Positions 24,659 through 34,056 are shown, counted from the first letter of the stretch. The stretch: 43,008 bases of DNA from Candidatus Abzuiibacterium crystallinum (GCA_002787155.1 PCVY01000060.1:1355-44362), one strand, 5' to 3'. Notes: generated by a model from the sequence alone, not told the origin. Numbers and translations are program-made.

Positions 24659-25834
24659 TTATTGCTCGTTGAATTGAAAGCCGGTGAGACGCTGGATGGT
24701 CTCTTTGAGGGATAAAGGCCCGGTTGGATTTGATTTTTGTTTGAGTCTTTCAAATGTCGCTTGCAATTCATTTTCCATCGCATGGGAAAGATCGCTGCGG
24801 AAAGTCGGCATGAAAGTAAAGTTAGGATTGTCAAAACTATCCTTCATGCTAAAACGAAACCGAAAAGGTCTTCCGTCTAATCGCTCAAAAAGTTTAATCA
24901 CATCTTGTTTAGGCATGTTAGCAAACGTCTTGATTTTGGATTGACTCGGTTTTTCGATGAGAACCACGTTGCGTAAAGTCACGTCATTCTCTAACACAAA
25001 TTGACCGGGGTCTTCAGGATTCGGCGTCATCACCGATGTAATATCGGCAAACCCATCCGTTGCCAGAAAAGGAAAATGGGATGTGAAGGAATTCAGCTCT
25101 CTCAGCATAATGTTTTTAAAATCACTTCGAATGTTAAAATCAGGCACCTCACTCAAGAAATTCCCCCGCCCCAGAACACGGACATTGCTTTCCTGAATAC
25201 CTTCGATTTTGGCGCCAAAGTAAAAAGAGGTGGGAACCGGATCAACACGGTGAGGCGGATATGCAAAATTAGAAAATGAAAAATCGAGTTTATGAAGCGT
25301 AAATTTGCGTCTTGTCTTGAGCGGTGTCCATCGCACAAAGCGGAGAACACCGTGCTTAATTTGAAATTTGTGGATTTCATATCCCGTAAAGAAATACTGG
25401 GCACCTAACCTGATTTTCGGACGAAAATGTTTTTGAATATTTTTTCTTAGATAAGTTGTATTGAATGTATCGTCTTGCCCGTATTCCAAATAAAGAACGG
25501 GTTTCTCAAAAGTAATATTTTGGAAAATTAACTGCCTCGCAAGCAGGCTGGTAAAACTCAGATTAACATCTATCTTTTCCAAAGAAAGGAAGAGACGTTC
25601 GCCGGCGCCCGGTAAGTTTTCGACTTCAAGTCCTCTCATCCAAAACGAGGCTTTCAGCGGATTAATACCCGCTTGATCAATGCGGACAGGCACTTCCAGC
25701 ATTTGGCTCAGCTGATTCGAAAGCGCCTTCGGCAAAACAATTCTAGAAGCCGCCATCGTTAAAATAATCAGAATGGCCAGGCAAATAGCAAAAATAATAA
25801 CAACGCGGTGTGAACGGCGGAGCTCAGTGTTCAT
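24659..25834 (-). CDS. AsmA/DUF748-like envelope protein
   Basis: 391 residues with an N-terminal TM (VVIIFAICLAILIILTMA, about 11-30) and a long beta-rich periplasmic part. It opens with LSQMLEVPVRIDQAGINPLKASFWMRGLEV and later has LARQLIFQNITFEKPVLYLE, both patterns of AsmA/DUF748/TamB-like lipid-transport proteins that sit across the periplasm. Shorter than most AsmA family members. The stop is adjacent to era's start, the ATG overlaps elbB's stop. Confidence 0.7.
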   Translation of the reverse strand: MNTELRRSHRVVIIFAICLAILIILTMAASRIVLPKALSNQLSQMLEVPVRIDQAGINPLKASFWMRGLEVENLPGAGERLFLSLEKIDVNLSFTSLLARQLIFQNITFEKPVLYLEYGQDDTFNTTYLRKNIQKHFRPKIRLGAQYFFTGYEIHKFQIKHGVLRFVRWTPLKTRRKFTLHKLDFSFSNFAYPPHRVDPVPTSFYFGAKIEGIQESNVRVLGRGNFLSEVPDFNIRSDFKNIMLRELNSFTSHFPFLATDGFADITSVMTPNPEDPGQFVLENDVTLRNVVLIEKPSQSKIKTFANMPKQDVIKLFERLDGRPFRFRFSMKDSFDNPNFTFMPTFRSDLSHAMENELQATFERLKQKSNPTGPLSLKETIQRLTGFQFNEQ

Positions 25835-26517
25835 GGTTTAACCGGCATGGTTTGCTTAGATTTTTCAATGAACTCCGCAACCGATTTAACAAGTTTGGCA
25901 ACACCGGCAGCCACTTGATGGATGGGTTTGTCATACATGTAAGCTGGAGTCGAAACAATCTTATGTTTTGAATCAAGGCAAACGTCCGTCACATCGCAAA
26001 CCACATGCTGCTGACCCAAAAGTTCAATTTGTTTAGCGACGCTGGCTTCATTGCCAATGGTAAGTTGAAGATGGCTGCCTTCAAAAATTTTAGCCAGAAC
26101 CGCCGGAGAAATACAAATAACGCCGATCGGCTTTCCTTGAGCATGAATTGCTTTTGCTAAAGCACTGACATCGGGATTCACTTCACACCCTGCTCCTTTT
26201 GCCGCAAAAGTGGATAAATTTTTAGCGGCACCAAAACCACCCGGGAAAATTAAAGCGTCAAGATCATCCGCCCGGACAGTTTTGATATCCTTGATCTTGC
26301 CGCGCGTAATCCTGGCTGCTTCTGTTAAGACATTCCGCTTTTCTTTCATTTCCTCTTTGGTAAGATAATTAATCACTTGCGTCTGATCAATGTTGGGCGC
26401 CATGCAAACGGCTTCATGGCCTAACTCGGCAATATGAAGTAAGGTAAAGACAGATTCGTGAATTTCAGATCCGTCTAAAAAACCGCATCCGCTTAAAACA
26501 ACGCCGATTTTTGCCAT
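25831..26517 (-). CDS. elbB: ElbB-like DJ-1/PfpI glyoxalase-type protein
   Basis: A 228-residue DJ-1 superfamily protein. GVVLSGCGFLDGSEIHESV at the start, FPGGFGAAKNLSTFA, and nucleophile elbow Cys135 in GVICISPAVLAKI match ElbB, historically named 'isoprenoid biosynthesis protein with amidotransferase-like domain' and showing glyoxalase III activity in E. coli. Full length. AGGAG precedes the ATG. It is followed by AsmA-like and era with overlaps, so likely cotranscribed. Confidence 0.92.
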   Translation of the reverse strand: MAKIGVVLSGCGFLDGSEIHESVFTLLHIAELGHEAVCMAPNIDQTQVINYLTKEEMKEKRNVLTEAARITRGKIKDIKTVRADDLDALIFPGGFGAAKNLSTFAAKGAGCEVNPDVSALAKAIHAQGKPIGVICISPAVLAKIFEGSHLQLTIGNEASVAKQIELLGQQHVVCDVTDVCLDSKHKIVSTPAYMYDKPIHQVAAGVAKLVKSVAEFIEKSKQTMPVKP

Positions 26518-26547
26518 GACAAATCTCCTGTTACTGTTTTTCCGAAT

Positions 26548-27258
26548 TCAGCAGTTTACCAGCCATCGTGTCAGCTGCGATATGAATTTAACGTAATCAT
26601 TGCCAACTTCAATTTTGATTCCCGGCCCTATTTTAATTTTGACTCGCCGGCAGCCCCAGTCAACCAAACCGCCGCACCAATGCGGCGCCACATCCGATGT
26701 CCAGGCGGCTGTTTTACCTTTTCCAAAATGCCCCAAAACTAAAAGCGGGTTTCGCTTCCCGGATGCATTTTCCCTTAATTTTAGGATCACCTGGCTTTTT
26801 GGTTTGGGGATGACTCGGTTATAACCGGCCACAAAGGGAGCCGGTGAAAGCGCAAGACCTTTCAAAAGCGGATGCCGTTTGGCCTGGAGCAATCGGGCAC
26901 CGCTTCCTAGATTCATACGGTCATCATGCGTCAAGCAGCGGACCGGCAGCATTTTTTCAATCATTGTCCCATGATACTTTCCCCACAAACCCGTAAAACT
27001 TGCCCATCCCCCTATCATCCAAAGGGCTGTCCCGGAAGTCACTTGCGCTTCAATCGCACTTTCAACCGCACGGCTCAAGTTTGCATGGGCATAATCGCTT
27101 AAGATAATTAAATCAAAAGGTTTCTCCGCCATTTTTCTTGAAAGCCGCCGATCGGGGGGCACATGCGTCATTTTGTGCCCGGCATGCTTCAGTACACCAT
27201 ACAGATAACAGGCTGCTCCATTTAAAGGACCGTCTCCCAAGTACAAAATTCGGCTCAT
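26548..27258 (-). CDS. Putative glutamine amidotransferase-like protein (PF07090 type)
   Basis: 236 residues when started at MSRILYLGDG, where ATGA overlaps the SDR stop. The flavodoxin-like fold of the GATase1-like family is visible: RILYLGDGPLNGAACYL, LIILSDYAHANLSRAVE, ALWMIGGWASFTGLWG, PLLVLGHFGKGKTAAWTSDVAPHW. It has GG-W-A in place of the class I nucleophile elbow GxCxG, so amidotransferase activity is doubtful. Similar domains occur with von Willebrand and membrane proteins in planctomycetes and others. Confidence 0.75.
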   Translation of the reverse strand: MSRILYLGDGPLNGAACYLYGVLKHAGHKMTHVPPDRRLSRKMAEKPFDLIILSDYAHANLSRAVESAIEAQVTSGTALWMIGGWASFTGLWGKYHGTMIEKMLPVRCLTHDDRMNLGSGARLLQAKRHPLLKGLALSPAPFVAGYNRVIPKPKSQVILKLRENASGKRNPLLVLGHFGKGKTAAWTSDVAPHWCGGLVDWGCRRVKIKIGPGIKIEVGNDYVKFISQLTRWLVNC

Positions 27259-28061
27259 TGACGATATCCCATTCTTTGTGCCATCCCACCGATGAGAACC
27301 ACTGATATTTTTCGCGGAAGGAAGCGCGCAAACCAGCACATAAAACCATCCACCGGATTAGTGATAACAGTCGCCCAGTCAGCTGACATGAAAGCGCGCC
27401 ATCCGTATTCAGCCACTTCCTCGGCTGTTTGGGTTGGACGCGAATCTTTGATATTTTTTGGCTGTCCTGCCGCCGCCCCAAAATTGGTTTTCGTTCTACC
27501 CGGGCATAAATTAACAATGCGCACTCCTGTTCCCCGGCATTCATACCAAAGCCCTTCTGTGAACGAAGTGACAAATGCTTTGGTGGCGGCATATGTTGTG
27601 AAATAAGGCATGGACTGAAAACTGGCCGTAGACGACACATTCATGATACAACCACGCTGGTTTTTCTTCATTTCTTTTAAGAAGAGATAGCTTAATGCTA
27701 CCAATGATTTAACATTGAGATCGATCATCTCCAATTGTCTTTTCAAATCTATTTCCATGACTTCCGTAACAGCACCAAAACCGGCATTATTAATCAGGCA
27801 GTCAACCTCAATGGCATTCGATTTAACAAAATCATAGACGTCTTGCGGTGCGCCCGTTTGACTTAAGTCGCTTGCGATCACCAACGTCTGAACGTGATAA
27901 CGTTCTTGGATCACCTTAGCAAGCGTGTGCAATTTTTCTTTGCTTCTGGCAACGAGAATCACAGACCGCCCTTCCCGTGCAAAACGATAAGCAAACGCTT
28001 CTCCGATTCCAGAAGAGGCACCTGTCACAAGTGCCCATTGATTCGATTTTGCTGTAGGCAT
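27255..28061 (-). CDS. Short-chain dehydrogenase/reductase
   Basis: A 268-residue classical SDR. Cofactor motif TGASSGIG (13-20), NNAG (91-94), catalytic Ser144, Tyr157 and Lys161 (YAATK). ARSKEKL with an Arg after the second strand suggests NADPH. The family (DltE-like 'ketoacyl reductase' type) is too broad for a substrate. A C-terminal WWW-like hydrophobic stretch is weak. It opens a small operon with the GATase-like gene. The start has no strong ribosome site. Confidence 0.9.
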   Translation of the reverse strand: MPTAKSNQWALVTGASSGIGEAFAYRFAREGRSVILVARSKEKLHTLAKVIQERYHVQTLVIASDLSQTGAPQDVYDFVKSNAIEVDCLINNAGFGAVTEVMEIDLKRQLEMIDLNVKSLVALSYLFLKEMKKNQRGCIMNVSSTASFQSMPYFTTYAATKAFVTSFTEGLWYECRGTGVRIVNLCPGRTKTNFGAAAGQPKNIKDSRPTQTAEEVAEYGWRAFMSADWATVITNPVDGFMCWFARFLPRKISVVLIGGMAQRMGYRQ

Positions 28062-28071
28062 AGAAGTGGTT

Positions 28072-28101
28072 ATTATATCATTTGGTTCCTTCCCTGCCCA
28101 A
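28072..28101 (-). promoter_or_regulatory. Promoter candidate for the SDR operon
   Basis: TTGGGC (28096-28101), an 18-bp spacer, TATAAT (28072-28077), placed 10 bp before the SDR ATG. A short leader results. Confidence 0.5.
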
Positions 28102-28278
28102 TTTCTGAAAAAAAAGAGGCTGCCAGACAGCTAAAATGCGTTGAGGTGTATACAACCAAAATTTCAGAGTCTTGATTATGAGAAGAAATAGCTTAATCTC
28201 TTTTAGTTTAACTTATATGTATTATTTTCAATGACTTATGTAAATTAAGCACTTTAATTAAAATGTTTATAAATGTAT

Positions 28279-28307
28279 TTGACAAGTTATGTTTCACCGG
28301 TTATAAT
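28279..28307 (+). promoter_or_regulatory. Consensus sigma-70 promoter of the FG-GAP gene
   Basis: TTGACA (28279-28284), 17 bp, TATAAT (28302-28307): a full consensus. The 90 bp upstream are very A/T-rich, as in UP elements. Transcription would start near 28314. The rest of 28102-28278 holds no gene that I can support. Confidence 0.85.
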
Positions 28308-28343
28308 AACAATATTACCTAATATATGATTAAATTAGGTTGG

Positions 28344-28407
28344 GAGCGAACCGAAGGATTGATAAGCAGATAATCTTCCCCGGGATGAACTGCTCGATGG
28401 TTCGCTC
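28344..28407 (+). ncRNA. Pseudoknot-like structured leader
   Basis: A perfect 9-bp closing stem, GAGCGAACC (28344-28352) with GGTTCGCTC (28399-28407). Inside, GAAGGATT (28353-28360) pairs with AATCTTC (28372-28378, one bulged G). The loop of that hairpin carries AGCAG (28365-28369), which pairs with CTGCT (28390-28394), so the two inner helices interleave as an H-type pseudoknot. It lies in the leader between a consensus promoter and the FG-GAP start. I do not recognise a named riboswitch class. Folding is from pairing by eye only. Confidence 0.5.
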
Positions 28408-28453
28408 ACACCATTTGTGCCAAGTTGTTTTATAATTAAAATGGCGGTATACA

Positions 28454-30100
28454 ATGAATATGGTTAAGAAAATATACGGACCAAAATTCCAATTGAGGAA
28501 CGGTTTTACAAGCTTCTTCACCGCTTGTTTAACTATTCTACTGGCTTGGCAACCTTCTCTTTATGCTCAAAATGAATCAATGCAATTCGTTATTCCCGAA
28601 ACCGAAACTTACCGAACACCAATTTCATCGGCTGTCATTGGTGATGTGAATCACGATGGCATAAAAGAAATCTTTGCTAATTCACATGACGGTAAACTTT
28701 ATGGCATTGACACCATGGGCAATCCGCTTCCCGGCTTTCCCGTCGATTTGACCGCACTGGTTCATGCGGTGGGCGGCGATATTTACGACAAACATGCCAA
28801 CATACCGGCTTTGGCCGATTTAAACGGCGACGGCATCCAAGAAATCTTGGCAACCATTCGCTACGATTATGACAACCAATTTCGTAATTATAAAGTGCGC
28901 TTATTCGCCATTCAAGCAAACGGTGCGGTGCATGACGCTTGGCCGATTGACGGTGTGGAACTTCATCATATTATCGGCGGCGGTGTTTTTCCCAGTTCTT
29001 ACAATCAAATCACGGCTGCCGATTTAGACCAAGACGGACAAGATGAAGTGATGGTGACGGGCGGCAGCTCAACGGGTTTACAAGTTTTAAAAGGCGATGG
29101 CACCGCATTCAATCAATTTTTTCCGATGCCGAATATTGCTGGAGGCTCTCCCGCCGCGGTTGGTGATATTGATCAGGACGGCAAGTTAGAAATTGTAGCC
29201 GGTGACATTGCGGATGGTTTTATCGGATTTCAAGAAGAGGCCGAAGTACATGTCATTAACCCCGAGGACGGAACTGAAGTGCCGGGCTGGCCTGTTGCGA
29301 TTCCAACTTCTAATTTCTTAGCGCCAACGGTTTCCGTCGGCGATGTCAATGGGGATGGTTCATTAGACGTGGTGGCAGCAGTCGGAACAGTTTACCCTTC
29401 CACGCCCCCTAATTATGAAACATTGGCTGTCTACGCTGCCGATGGATCGCCTCTGGCGGGATGGCCTCTCGTCAGACAAAATAACAATGATAGCTATTAT
29501 TTTTCGGGAATTGCTCTGGCGGACTTAGATCTTGACCGTAAGCTTGAAGTCATCAGCATCTTTAGAGAGGTTGTCTATGTCAATCAATTTGACGGCAGCG
29601 ATTTTCCCGGCTGGCCGCGCGTTTTTGACGATCGAAATGGTGAAGTTAACAATCAAGATCGTAATGTCACGGTTAGTGATATCGACAATGACGGATATCC
29701 CGATATCGTTTATTTAAGTAACTTAGGTCTTCTGACAGCTGTGGATCGTTTTGGCAATCCATTACCTGGTATGCCGTATGATTTTGGATTTGTGGATCCG
29801 GAAATCAGCAGAGATTATACGATCGCAACGCCTGTGATCAGCGACGTTGGGAAGGATGGCGATGTCAATTTGATCGTTACCTCTTTTTACAGAAGTGACC
29901 CCAACAACAAACATGCACAAATCAACGTGTTTGATTTTTTCGAAGGCACTGATGGCAACATCAAAGCCTCAAAAGATTGGCTTCAATTCCACAGAGATAA
30001 CCGCCACACTGGTTTATACCCTCAGAAGCGCCCCCTGCTCATTAGTACAAGCGCTGGCGCCAAAACACCTATCGCGATTTGCCGACCGGGCGAGTGCTAA
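28454..30100 (+). CDS. Secreted FG-GAP/VCBS-repeat beta-propeller protein
   Basis: A 548-residue exported protein. Signal peptide to about LYA38 (FFTACLTILLAWQPSLYA). The mature part has seven or eight repeats of about 55-65 residues, each with a calcium-type Dx[DN]xDGxx[DE] loop: DVNHDGIKE, DLNGDGIQE, DLDQDGQDE, DIDQDGKLE, DVNGDGSLD, DLDLDRKLE, DIDNDGYPD, DVGKDGDVN. They alternate with PGWPV/PGFPV strands, as in integrin-like propellers. It ends DWLQFHRDNRHTGLYPQKRP and a short Cys-containing tail. No known sorting tag is visible. Likely a cell-surface binding protein; ligand unknown. A minus-strand terminator lies right behind. Confidence 0.85.
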   Translation: MNMVKKIYGPKFQLRNGFTSFFTACLTILLAWQPSLYAQNESMQFVIPETETYRTPISSAVIGDVNHDGIKEIFANSHDGKLYGIDTMGNPLPGFPVDLTALVHAVGGDIYDKHANIPALADLNGDGIQEILATIRYDYDNQFRNYKVRLFAIQANGAVHDAWPIDGVELHHIIGGGVFPSSYNQITAADLDQDGQDEVMVTGGSSTGLQVLKGDGTAFNQFFPMPNIAGGSPAAVGDIDQDGKLEIVAGDIADGFIGFQEEAEVHVINPEDGTEVPGWPVAIPTSNFLAPTVSVGDVNGDGSLDVVAAVGTVYPSTPPNYETLAVYAADGSPLAGWPLVRQNNNDSYYFSGIALADLDLDRKLEVISIFREVVYVNQFDGSDFPGWPRVFDDRNGEVNNQDRNVTVSDIDNDGYPDIVYLSNLGLLTAVDRFGNPLPGMPYDFGFVDPEISRDYTIATPVISDVGKDGDVNLIVTSFYRSDPNNKHAQINVFDFFEGTDGNIKASKDWLQFHRDNRHTGLYPQKRPLLISTSAGAKTPIAICRPGEC

Positions 30101-30106
30101 GGCAGG

Positions 30107-30138
30107 AAAAAAATTCCCGAGGCAAAATGCCTCAGGAA
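30107..30138 (-). terminator. Terminator of nrdJ
   Basis: Minus-strand hairpin TTCCTGAGGCA/TGCCTCGGGAA (30114-30124 with 30128-30138, one mismatch), 3-nt loop, then seven T. It is 36 bp past the nrdJ stop and right beside the FG-GAP stop. Confidence 0.85.
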
Positions 30139-30174
30139 TTGTAAGGCTGCCAACTTGGTTTTCAACTAAACCGA

Positions 30175-33100
30175 TTAGGAACAACCGATGCTGTTACCGC
30201 AATTCAAGCACTTATAGCAAGCCCCGTTACGAACCGTCACATGACCGCATGAATTACAAATAGGCGCATCACCCATCAGGGAAGCCAAGTGATCGCTTAA
30301 CGCGGCGCTTGTCTTGGTTTCGGCTTTCGCAGCCGTTGCCGCCACCGGCGCTTCAGAGATTGCCTTTGCTGTGACTGCCGCAGGCTTGGCGGCCGCTGTA
30401 GCAGCTGATTTTGGCTTCGCAGGTTTCATGTCATCATCAATCGGCTTGTGAATAAAATCTGTTCTGCCCAGGTATTCCATTCCCAAAACACGAAAAACAT
30501 AATCAATGACAGAGGTGGCATATTTAATATTAGGATGGTCAACCGGTCCTTGGGGCTCAAAGCGGGTAAAAGTAAACACATCCACAAATTCTTTTAAAGG
30601 CACCCCGTGTTGCAGTCCTAGTGATACCGCGATGGCAAAGCAATTCATCAAACTGCGGAAAGCAGCGCCTTCTTTGTGCATATCAATGAAAATCTCGCCC
30701 AATGAGTTATCTTCATATTCACCGGTTCTCAAATAAATTTTATGGCCCGAAACACGGGCTTCTTGCGTGAAACCGGAACGTTTACGCGGGAGACGCCTTC
30801 TCAGCGGCTGTTGGACAGAAGCGGTTTCTTCTTTGGCTGCTTTTTCCTCACCCGTACTGCTGGAATCTTTCGAACTGGTATTAAGCGGCTGAGACGCCTT
30901 GCAGCCATCCCGATAAAGAGCGACTGCTTTTAACCCCAGCTTCCATCCCTCAACATATAAATTCTTAACGTCTTCAACCGTTGATTCGTTGGGAATATTG
31001 ACTGTTTTGGAAATAGCGCCCGAAATAAAAGGCTGGGCTGCCGCCATCATATGAATGTGCGCCATGGGTAGAATAAAACGTTTTCCGGTTTTACCGCACT
31101 TGTTGGCGCAGTCAAATACCGGCAGATGTTCCGGTTTTAAATGCGGCGCGCCTTCCACCGTCATAGAACCGCAAATAAGAGTACTGGCTTCTTCAATTTC
31201 AGCTTTTGAGAAACCCAGTTCTTTCAATACGTTAAATCCGGGTGCTTTGTATTGTTCTTCTTTGAAGCCGAGGCGTTTCAAGGCTTCTTCGCCTAGGATC
31301 CAGCTGCCAAAAGCTTGTTCTAGTTCAAATGCGCTCGGTAAAGCCCCTTCGATTTTAAGCAAGTCATCGCTCGTAAAACCTTTTTCATGGAGTGAATTCT
31401 CATTGATCCAGGGGGCCCCTTTAAATGAATTGGTCCCGGCGACAAATTCGATGATCTCTTGAATCTCACCGTCGGAGTAGCCAAGATTTTTGAGCGCACG
31501 CGGAACCGATTGATTGACAATTTTAAAATAACCGCCGCCGGCTAACTTCTTGAATTTAATCAAAGCAAAATCAGGCTCAATCCCTGTCGTGTCGCAATCC
31601 ATTAAAAGACCGATTGTGCCGGTGGGCGCAATCACGGTGCTTTGTGCGTTACGATACCCGTAACTTTTTCCGAAAGCGACTGCCTCGTTCCAATCTTCCT
31701 GTGCGGCGTTTAAAAGATCGCTTGGGCAGGCTTCTTTATTAATTTGATAAGAAGCGTCGCGATGCATTTCCATCACTTGGATCATGGGCTCACGATTCTT
31801 CGGATAACCCGGAAAAGCGCCTTTTGATTGCGCAATCTCCGCTGAAACGCGATAGGCATGGCCTGTGAGAATAGCTGTGAGAGCTCCGCAAATCGCAAAC
31901 CCGGCTGCACTGTCATACGGAATGCCTTGCACCATGAGCAGCGTGCCCAAATTCGCATAACCCAAACCCAGCGGTCTGTAATCATGACTATTCAAAGCGA
32001 TTTCTTGGGTGGGATAAGATGCAAAGTCCACCAATATTTCTTGCGCAACAATAAAAACACGAATCGCATGCCGGTAAGCCTCAATATCAAAACTGCCGTC
32101 CGGTCCCAACAGTTTCATTAAATTAATGGAAGCCAGATTGCAGGCGCTGTTATCTAAAAACATATATTCAGAACACGGATTGGAAGCATAAATCTTATCC
32201 GTCCCTTTACAGGTATGCCAACGATTAATCGTCGTATCAAACTGAATACCGGGATCAGCGCATTCCCAAGCCGCTTGGCTAATTTGATCAAAAAGAGTGT
32301 TCGCATCGTAAGTATCACACACCTCACCGGTTGTGCGCATACGAGTCTGCCATTGACTGCCGCTTAAAGCGGCCTCCATAAACTGATCACTCACGCGTAT
32401 GGAATTATTGGAATTCTGACCTGAAACCGTCCGGTAAGCTTCTCCGTTAAAATCAGACGGGTAACCGGCTGCAATTAAAGCGCGTACTTTGCGCTCTTCT
32501 TTGACTTTCCAGTTAATGAAATCAACGATTTCAGGATGATCCATATCCAAACAAACCATTTTGGCAGCGCGCCGCGTGGTTCCGCCGGATTTGGTAGCGC
32601 CAGCGCCGCGATCTAAGACTTCCAGAAAAGACATCAACCCCGAAGAGGTGCCGCCTCCGGAAAGTTTTTCTTGGCGTCCGCGCAAACGTGAGAAATTAGT
32701 TCCGGTTCCCGAACCATATTTAAAAAGACGCGCTTCGGATTTAACTAAATCAAAAATAGACATAAGGTCGTCATTGACGGCTTGAATAAAACAAGCGGAA
32801 CATTGCGGATGCGAATAAGCATTTTCTTTTAGTTCAATTTGATCTGTTTCGGGATTCCAATACCAATTGCCGCCGCTGCCTTCAATACCATATTCGTGAA
32901 AGAGACCGCAATTGAACCAAACGGGGGAATTGAAAGCAACGCGTTGTGTCACTAATAAATAAGTGAGTTCCATTTCAAAAGCTTCGGCATCTTCTGCGCT
33001 TGCAAAATAACCGCCCAATGCTTCACCGGCACGTCTAATGCTGCGCGCAATTCGGGTAACGACTTGTTTGACGCTTGTTTCATTGCCTGCGCCTGGCACA

Positions 33101-33420
33101 CCGGCTTTACGAAAATATTTTGAGACGACAATGTCTGTGGCAAGTTGTGACCACGATTTAGGCACTTCTACATCGTCCATTTTGAAAACAACGGAACCAT
33201 CCGGATTGGTAATGGCGGTAGAACGGCGGGTCCATTCGATTTGATCAAAAGGATGGGCGCCGGGTTGTGTATGAAAACGTGGGAGACGAATGCCCTTGTC
33301 TGTTCCCGAGGGGTGGGAATGACGAGCGCTTAAACGATCATGAACAGGGCCGGCTGCTTCATTGCCTGATAAACTTCTTTTCTTGATCGCTTGCTTTGGT
33401 TTGTGCAGCTTTGTATTCAT
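30175..33420 (-). CDS. nrdJ: Adenosylcobalamin-dependent (class II) ribonucleotide reductase
   Basis: A 1081-residue enzyme making deoxyribonucleotides with coenzyme B12, so it works with or without oxygen. Seen: [70 protein letters not shown], the NPCSE catalytic loop (with Cys and Glu), and [25 protein letters not shown], with the long C-terminal half of vitamin-B12 NrdJ (two copies of a DUF-like [23 protein letters not shown] region). A C-terminal zinc ribbon [21 protein letters not shown] supplies redox cysteines. GAGGGGG is 8 nt before the ATG at 33420; the longer reading starts 8 codons upstream. The Ala/Pro-rich stretch before the zinc end is a linker. Confidence 0.96.
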   Translation of the reverse strand: MNTKLHKPKQAIKKRSLSGNEAAGPVHDRLSARHSHPSGTDKGIRLPRFHTQPGAHPFDQIEWTRRSTAITNPDGSVVFKMDDVEVPKSWSQLATDIVVSKYFRKAGVPGAGNETSVKQVVTRIARSIRRAGEALGGYFASAEDAEAFEMELTYLLVTQRVAFNSPVWFNCGLFHEYGIEGSGGNWYWNPETDQIELKENAYSHPQCSACFIQAVNDDLMSIFDLVKSEARLFKYGSGTGTNFSRLRGRQEKLSGGGTSSGLMSFLEVLDRGAGATKSGGTTRRAAKMVCLDMDHPEIVDFINWKVKEERKVRALIAAGYPSDFNGEAYRTVSGQNSNNSIRVSDQFMEAALSGSQWQTRMRTTGEVCDTYDANTLFDQISQAAWECADPGIQFDTTINRWHTCKGTDKIYASNPCSEYMFLDNSACNLASINLMKLLGPDGSFDIEAYRHAIRVFIVAQEILVDFASYPTQEIALNSHDYRPLGLGYANLGTLLMVQGIPYDSAAGFAICGALTAILTGHAYRVSAEIAQSKGAFPGYPKNREPMIQVMEMHRDASYQINKEACPSDLLNAAQEDWNEAVAFGKSYGYRNAQSTVIAPTGTIGLLMDCDTTGIEPDFALIKFKKLAGGGYFKIVNQSVPRALKNLGYSDGEIQEIIEFVAGTNSFKGAPWINENSLHEKGFTSDDLLKIEGALPSAFELEQAFGSWILGEEALKRLGFKEEQYKAPGFNVLKELGFSKAEIEEASTLICGSMTVEGAPHLKPEHLPVFDCANKCGKTGKRFILPMAHIHMMAAAQPFISGAISKTVNIPNESTVEDVKNLYVEGWKLGLKAVALYRDGCKASQPLNTSSKDSSSTGEEKAAKEETASVQQPLRRRLPRKRSGFTQEARVSGHKIYLRTGEYEDNSLGEIFIDMHKEGAAFRSLMNCFAIAVSLGLQHGVPLKEFVDVFTFTRFEPQGPVDHPNIKYATSVIDYVFRVLGMEYLGRTDFIHKPIDDDMKPAKPKSAATAAAKPAAVTAKAISEAPVAATAAKAETKTSAALSDHLASLMGDAPICNSCGHVTVRNGACYKCLNCGNSIGCS

Positions 33421-33487
33421 GTGGTGTGCCCCCTCTTTTGGCATATCGTTGATATTGCTATCTTGTATCTTTGAATATGGTTATTAA

Positions 33488-33592
33488 TGCCGTCAGACAA
33501 TTGAAATTAGCCGTTCGGCAGGCTCATTAGGGCTGTCCCAAGACCGCTCCAGCGGCACTTTCACAGCCGCTAATATCATTTGTCTAACGGTA
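33488..33592. repeat. 105-bp element with 13-bp inverted termini, copy B
   Basis: Ends TGCCGTCAGACAA and TTGTCTAACGGTA; same length as copy A and oriented opposite to it. Its interior is itself a long imperfect hairpin (ATTAGC...GCTAAT). It lies in the nrdJ leader, between the promoter with NrdR-type boxes and the start codon, so it will be transcribed. Confidence 0.65.
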
Positions 33593-33641
33593 CTAACACA
33601 TTTATTTCAAAAAGCTGCCGATCTTCTCTTTAGTTGCTATA

Positions 33642-33690
33642 TAGCACATATAGTACCTGATGATTCCATGCTACCCAACATCTAGTGCTA
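33642..33690 (-). promoter_or_regulatory. nrdJ promoter with paired NrdR-type boxes
   Basis: Two box-like sites on the minus strand, GCACTAGATGTTGGG (33674-33688) and GTACTATATGTGCTA (33642-33656), share ACTA[GT]ATGT and start 32 bp apart, three helical turns. They resemble the NrdR 16-mer (ACACTATATNTAGTGT-like), which is always paired at 31-32 bp. A promoter TTGGGT (33673-33678), 17 bp, TACTAT (33650-33655) overlaps both boxes, so repressor binding would block polymerase. Confidence 0.6.
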
Positions 33691-33815
33691 TTAGTCAGAA
33701 TCGGCACTTTAAGGATGAACTTTAACTTAAACTTAATTTGTGGTGAAATACCTGACTTGTCCCTTGGAATTGACTCCGTGCTAAATGTGTGTTGATCGGC
33801 GGTCATCTAATCCGG

Positions 33816-34021
33816 AAAAAAAAATAGAGACAAAAAAGGACGGGACCGGTTCCTTTTTTCAAGGAACCAATCCTGCCCTGGTCATTTCGTCTCTGTGCAA
33901 TCTGACAACATTGAAAATGAAAACTTTTTTTCCCGCTTGATTTATCTCAACCGCTGAATTCAAAAACTTTTTTGCTTTTGATCTTCTTTTCACGGTTCGT
34001 CAAAGAACAACTTTTCACAAC
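33816..34021 (-). ncRNA. Candidate small RNA between mnmE and nrdJ
   Basis: About 205 nt bounded by a consensus promoter (34028-34056) and a strong intrinsic terminator. The terminator is a 69-nt hairpin with three stacked stems: AGAGAC/GTCTCT (33826-33831 with 33889-33894), AGGACGGGA/TCCTGCCCT (33837-33845 with 33871-33879, one mismatch, one G-U) and GGTTCCTT/AAGGAACC (33848-33855 with 33861-33868). Nine U follow (33816-33824). The 5' part is A/T-rich with a direct repeat of GTGAAAAG. No ORF with a ribosome site was found; the only frame, nine codons, ends in the terminator. It matches no RNA family I can name. Confidence 0.55.
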
Positions 34022-34027
34022 GACCAA

Positions 34028-34056
34028 ATTTTATGTGAGAAAAATTTTTGTGTCAA
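34028..34056 (-). promoter_or_regulatory. Promoter of the candidate small RNA
   Basis: TTGACA (34051-34056), 17 bp, TAAAAT (34028-34033). It lies about 120 bp downstream of the mnmE stop and more than 600 bp before nrdJ. Confidence 0.7.

Noticed and set aside
24658-24834. N-terminal extension of Era by 59 residues
   Set aside because: The extension only reads through the 3' end of the AsmA-like gene; MTTSGKAG gives the normal length.
28120-28260. A hairpin GCTG-CAGC followed by T-run near 28105 as terminator
   Set aside because: Only a 4-bp stem, and no minus-strand gene upstream needs it.
30506-30736. Plus-strand frames inside nrdJ, folC, purH and pabB
   Set aside because: They are shadow frames opposite strongly conserved coding sequence.
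33816-34021. 6S RNA or tmRNA
   Set aside because: The 5' and 3' ends do not pair as the long 6S duplex with a central bubble, and no tRNA-like ends or tag ORF are seen.
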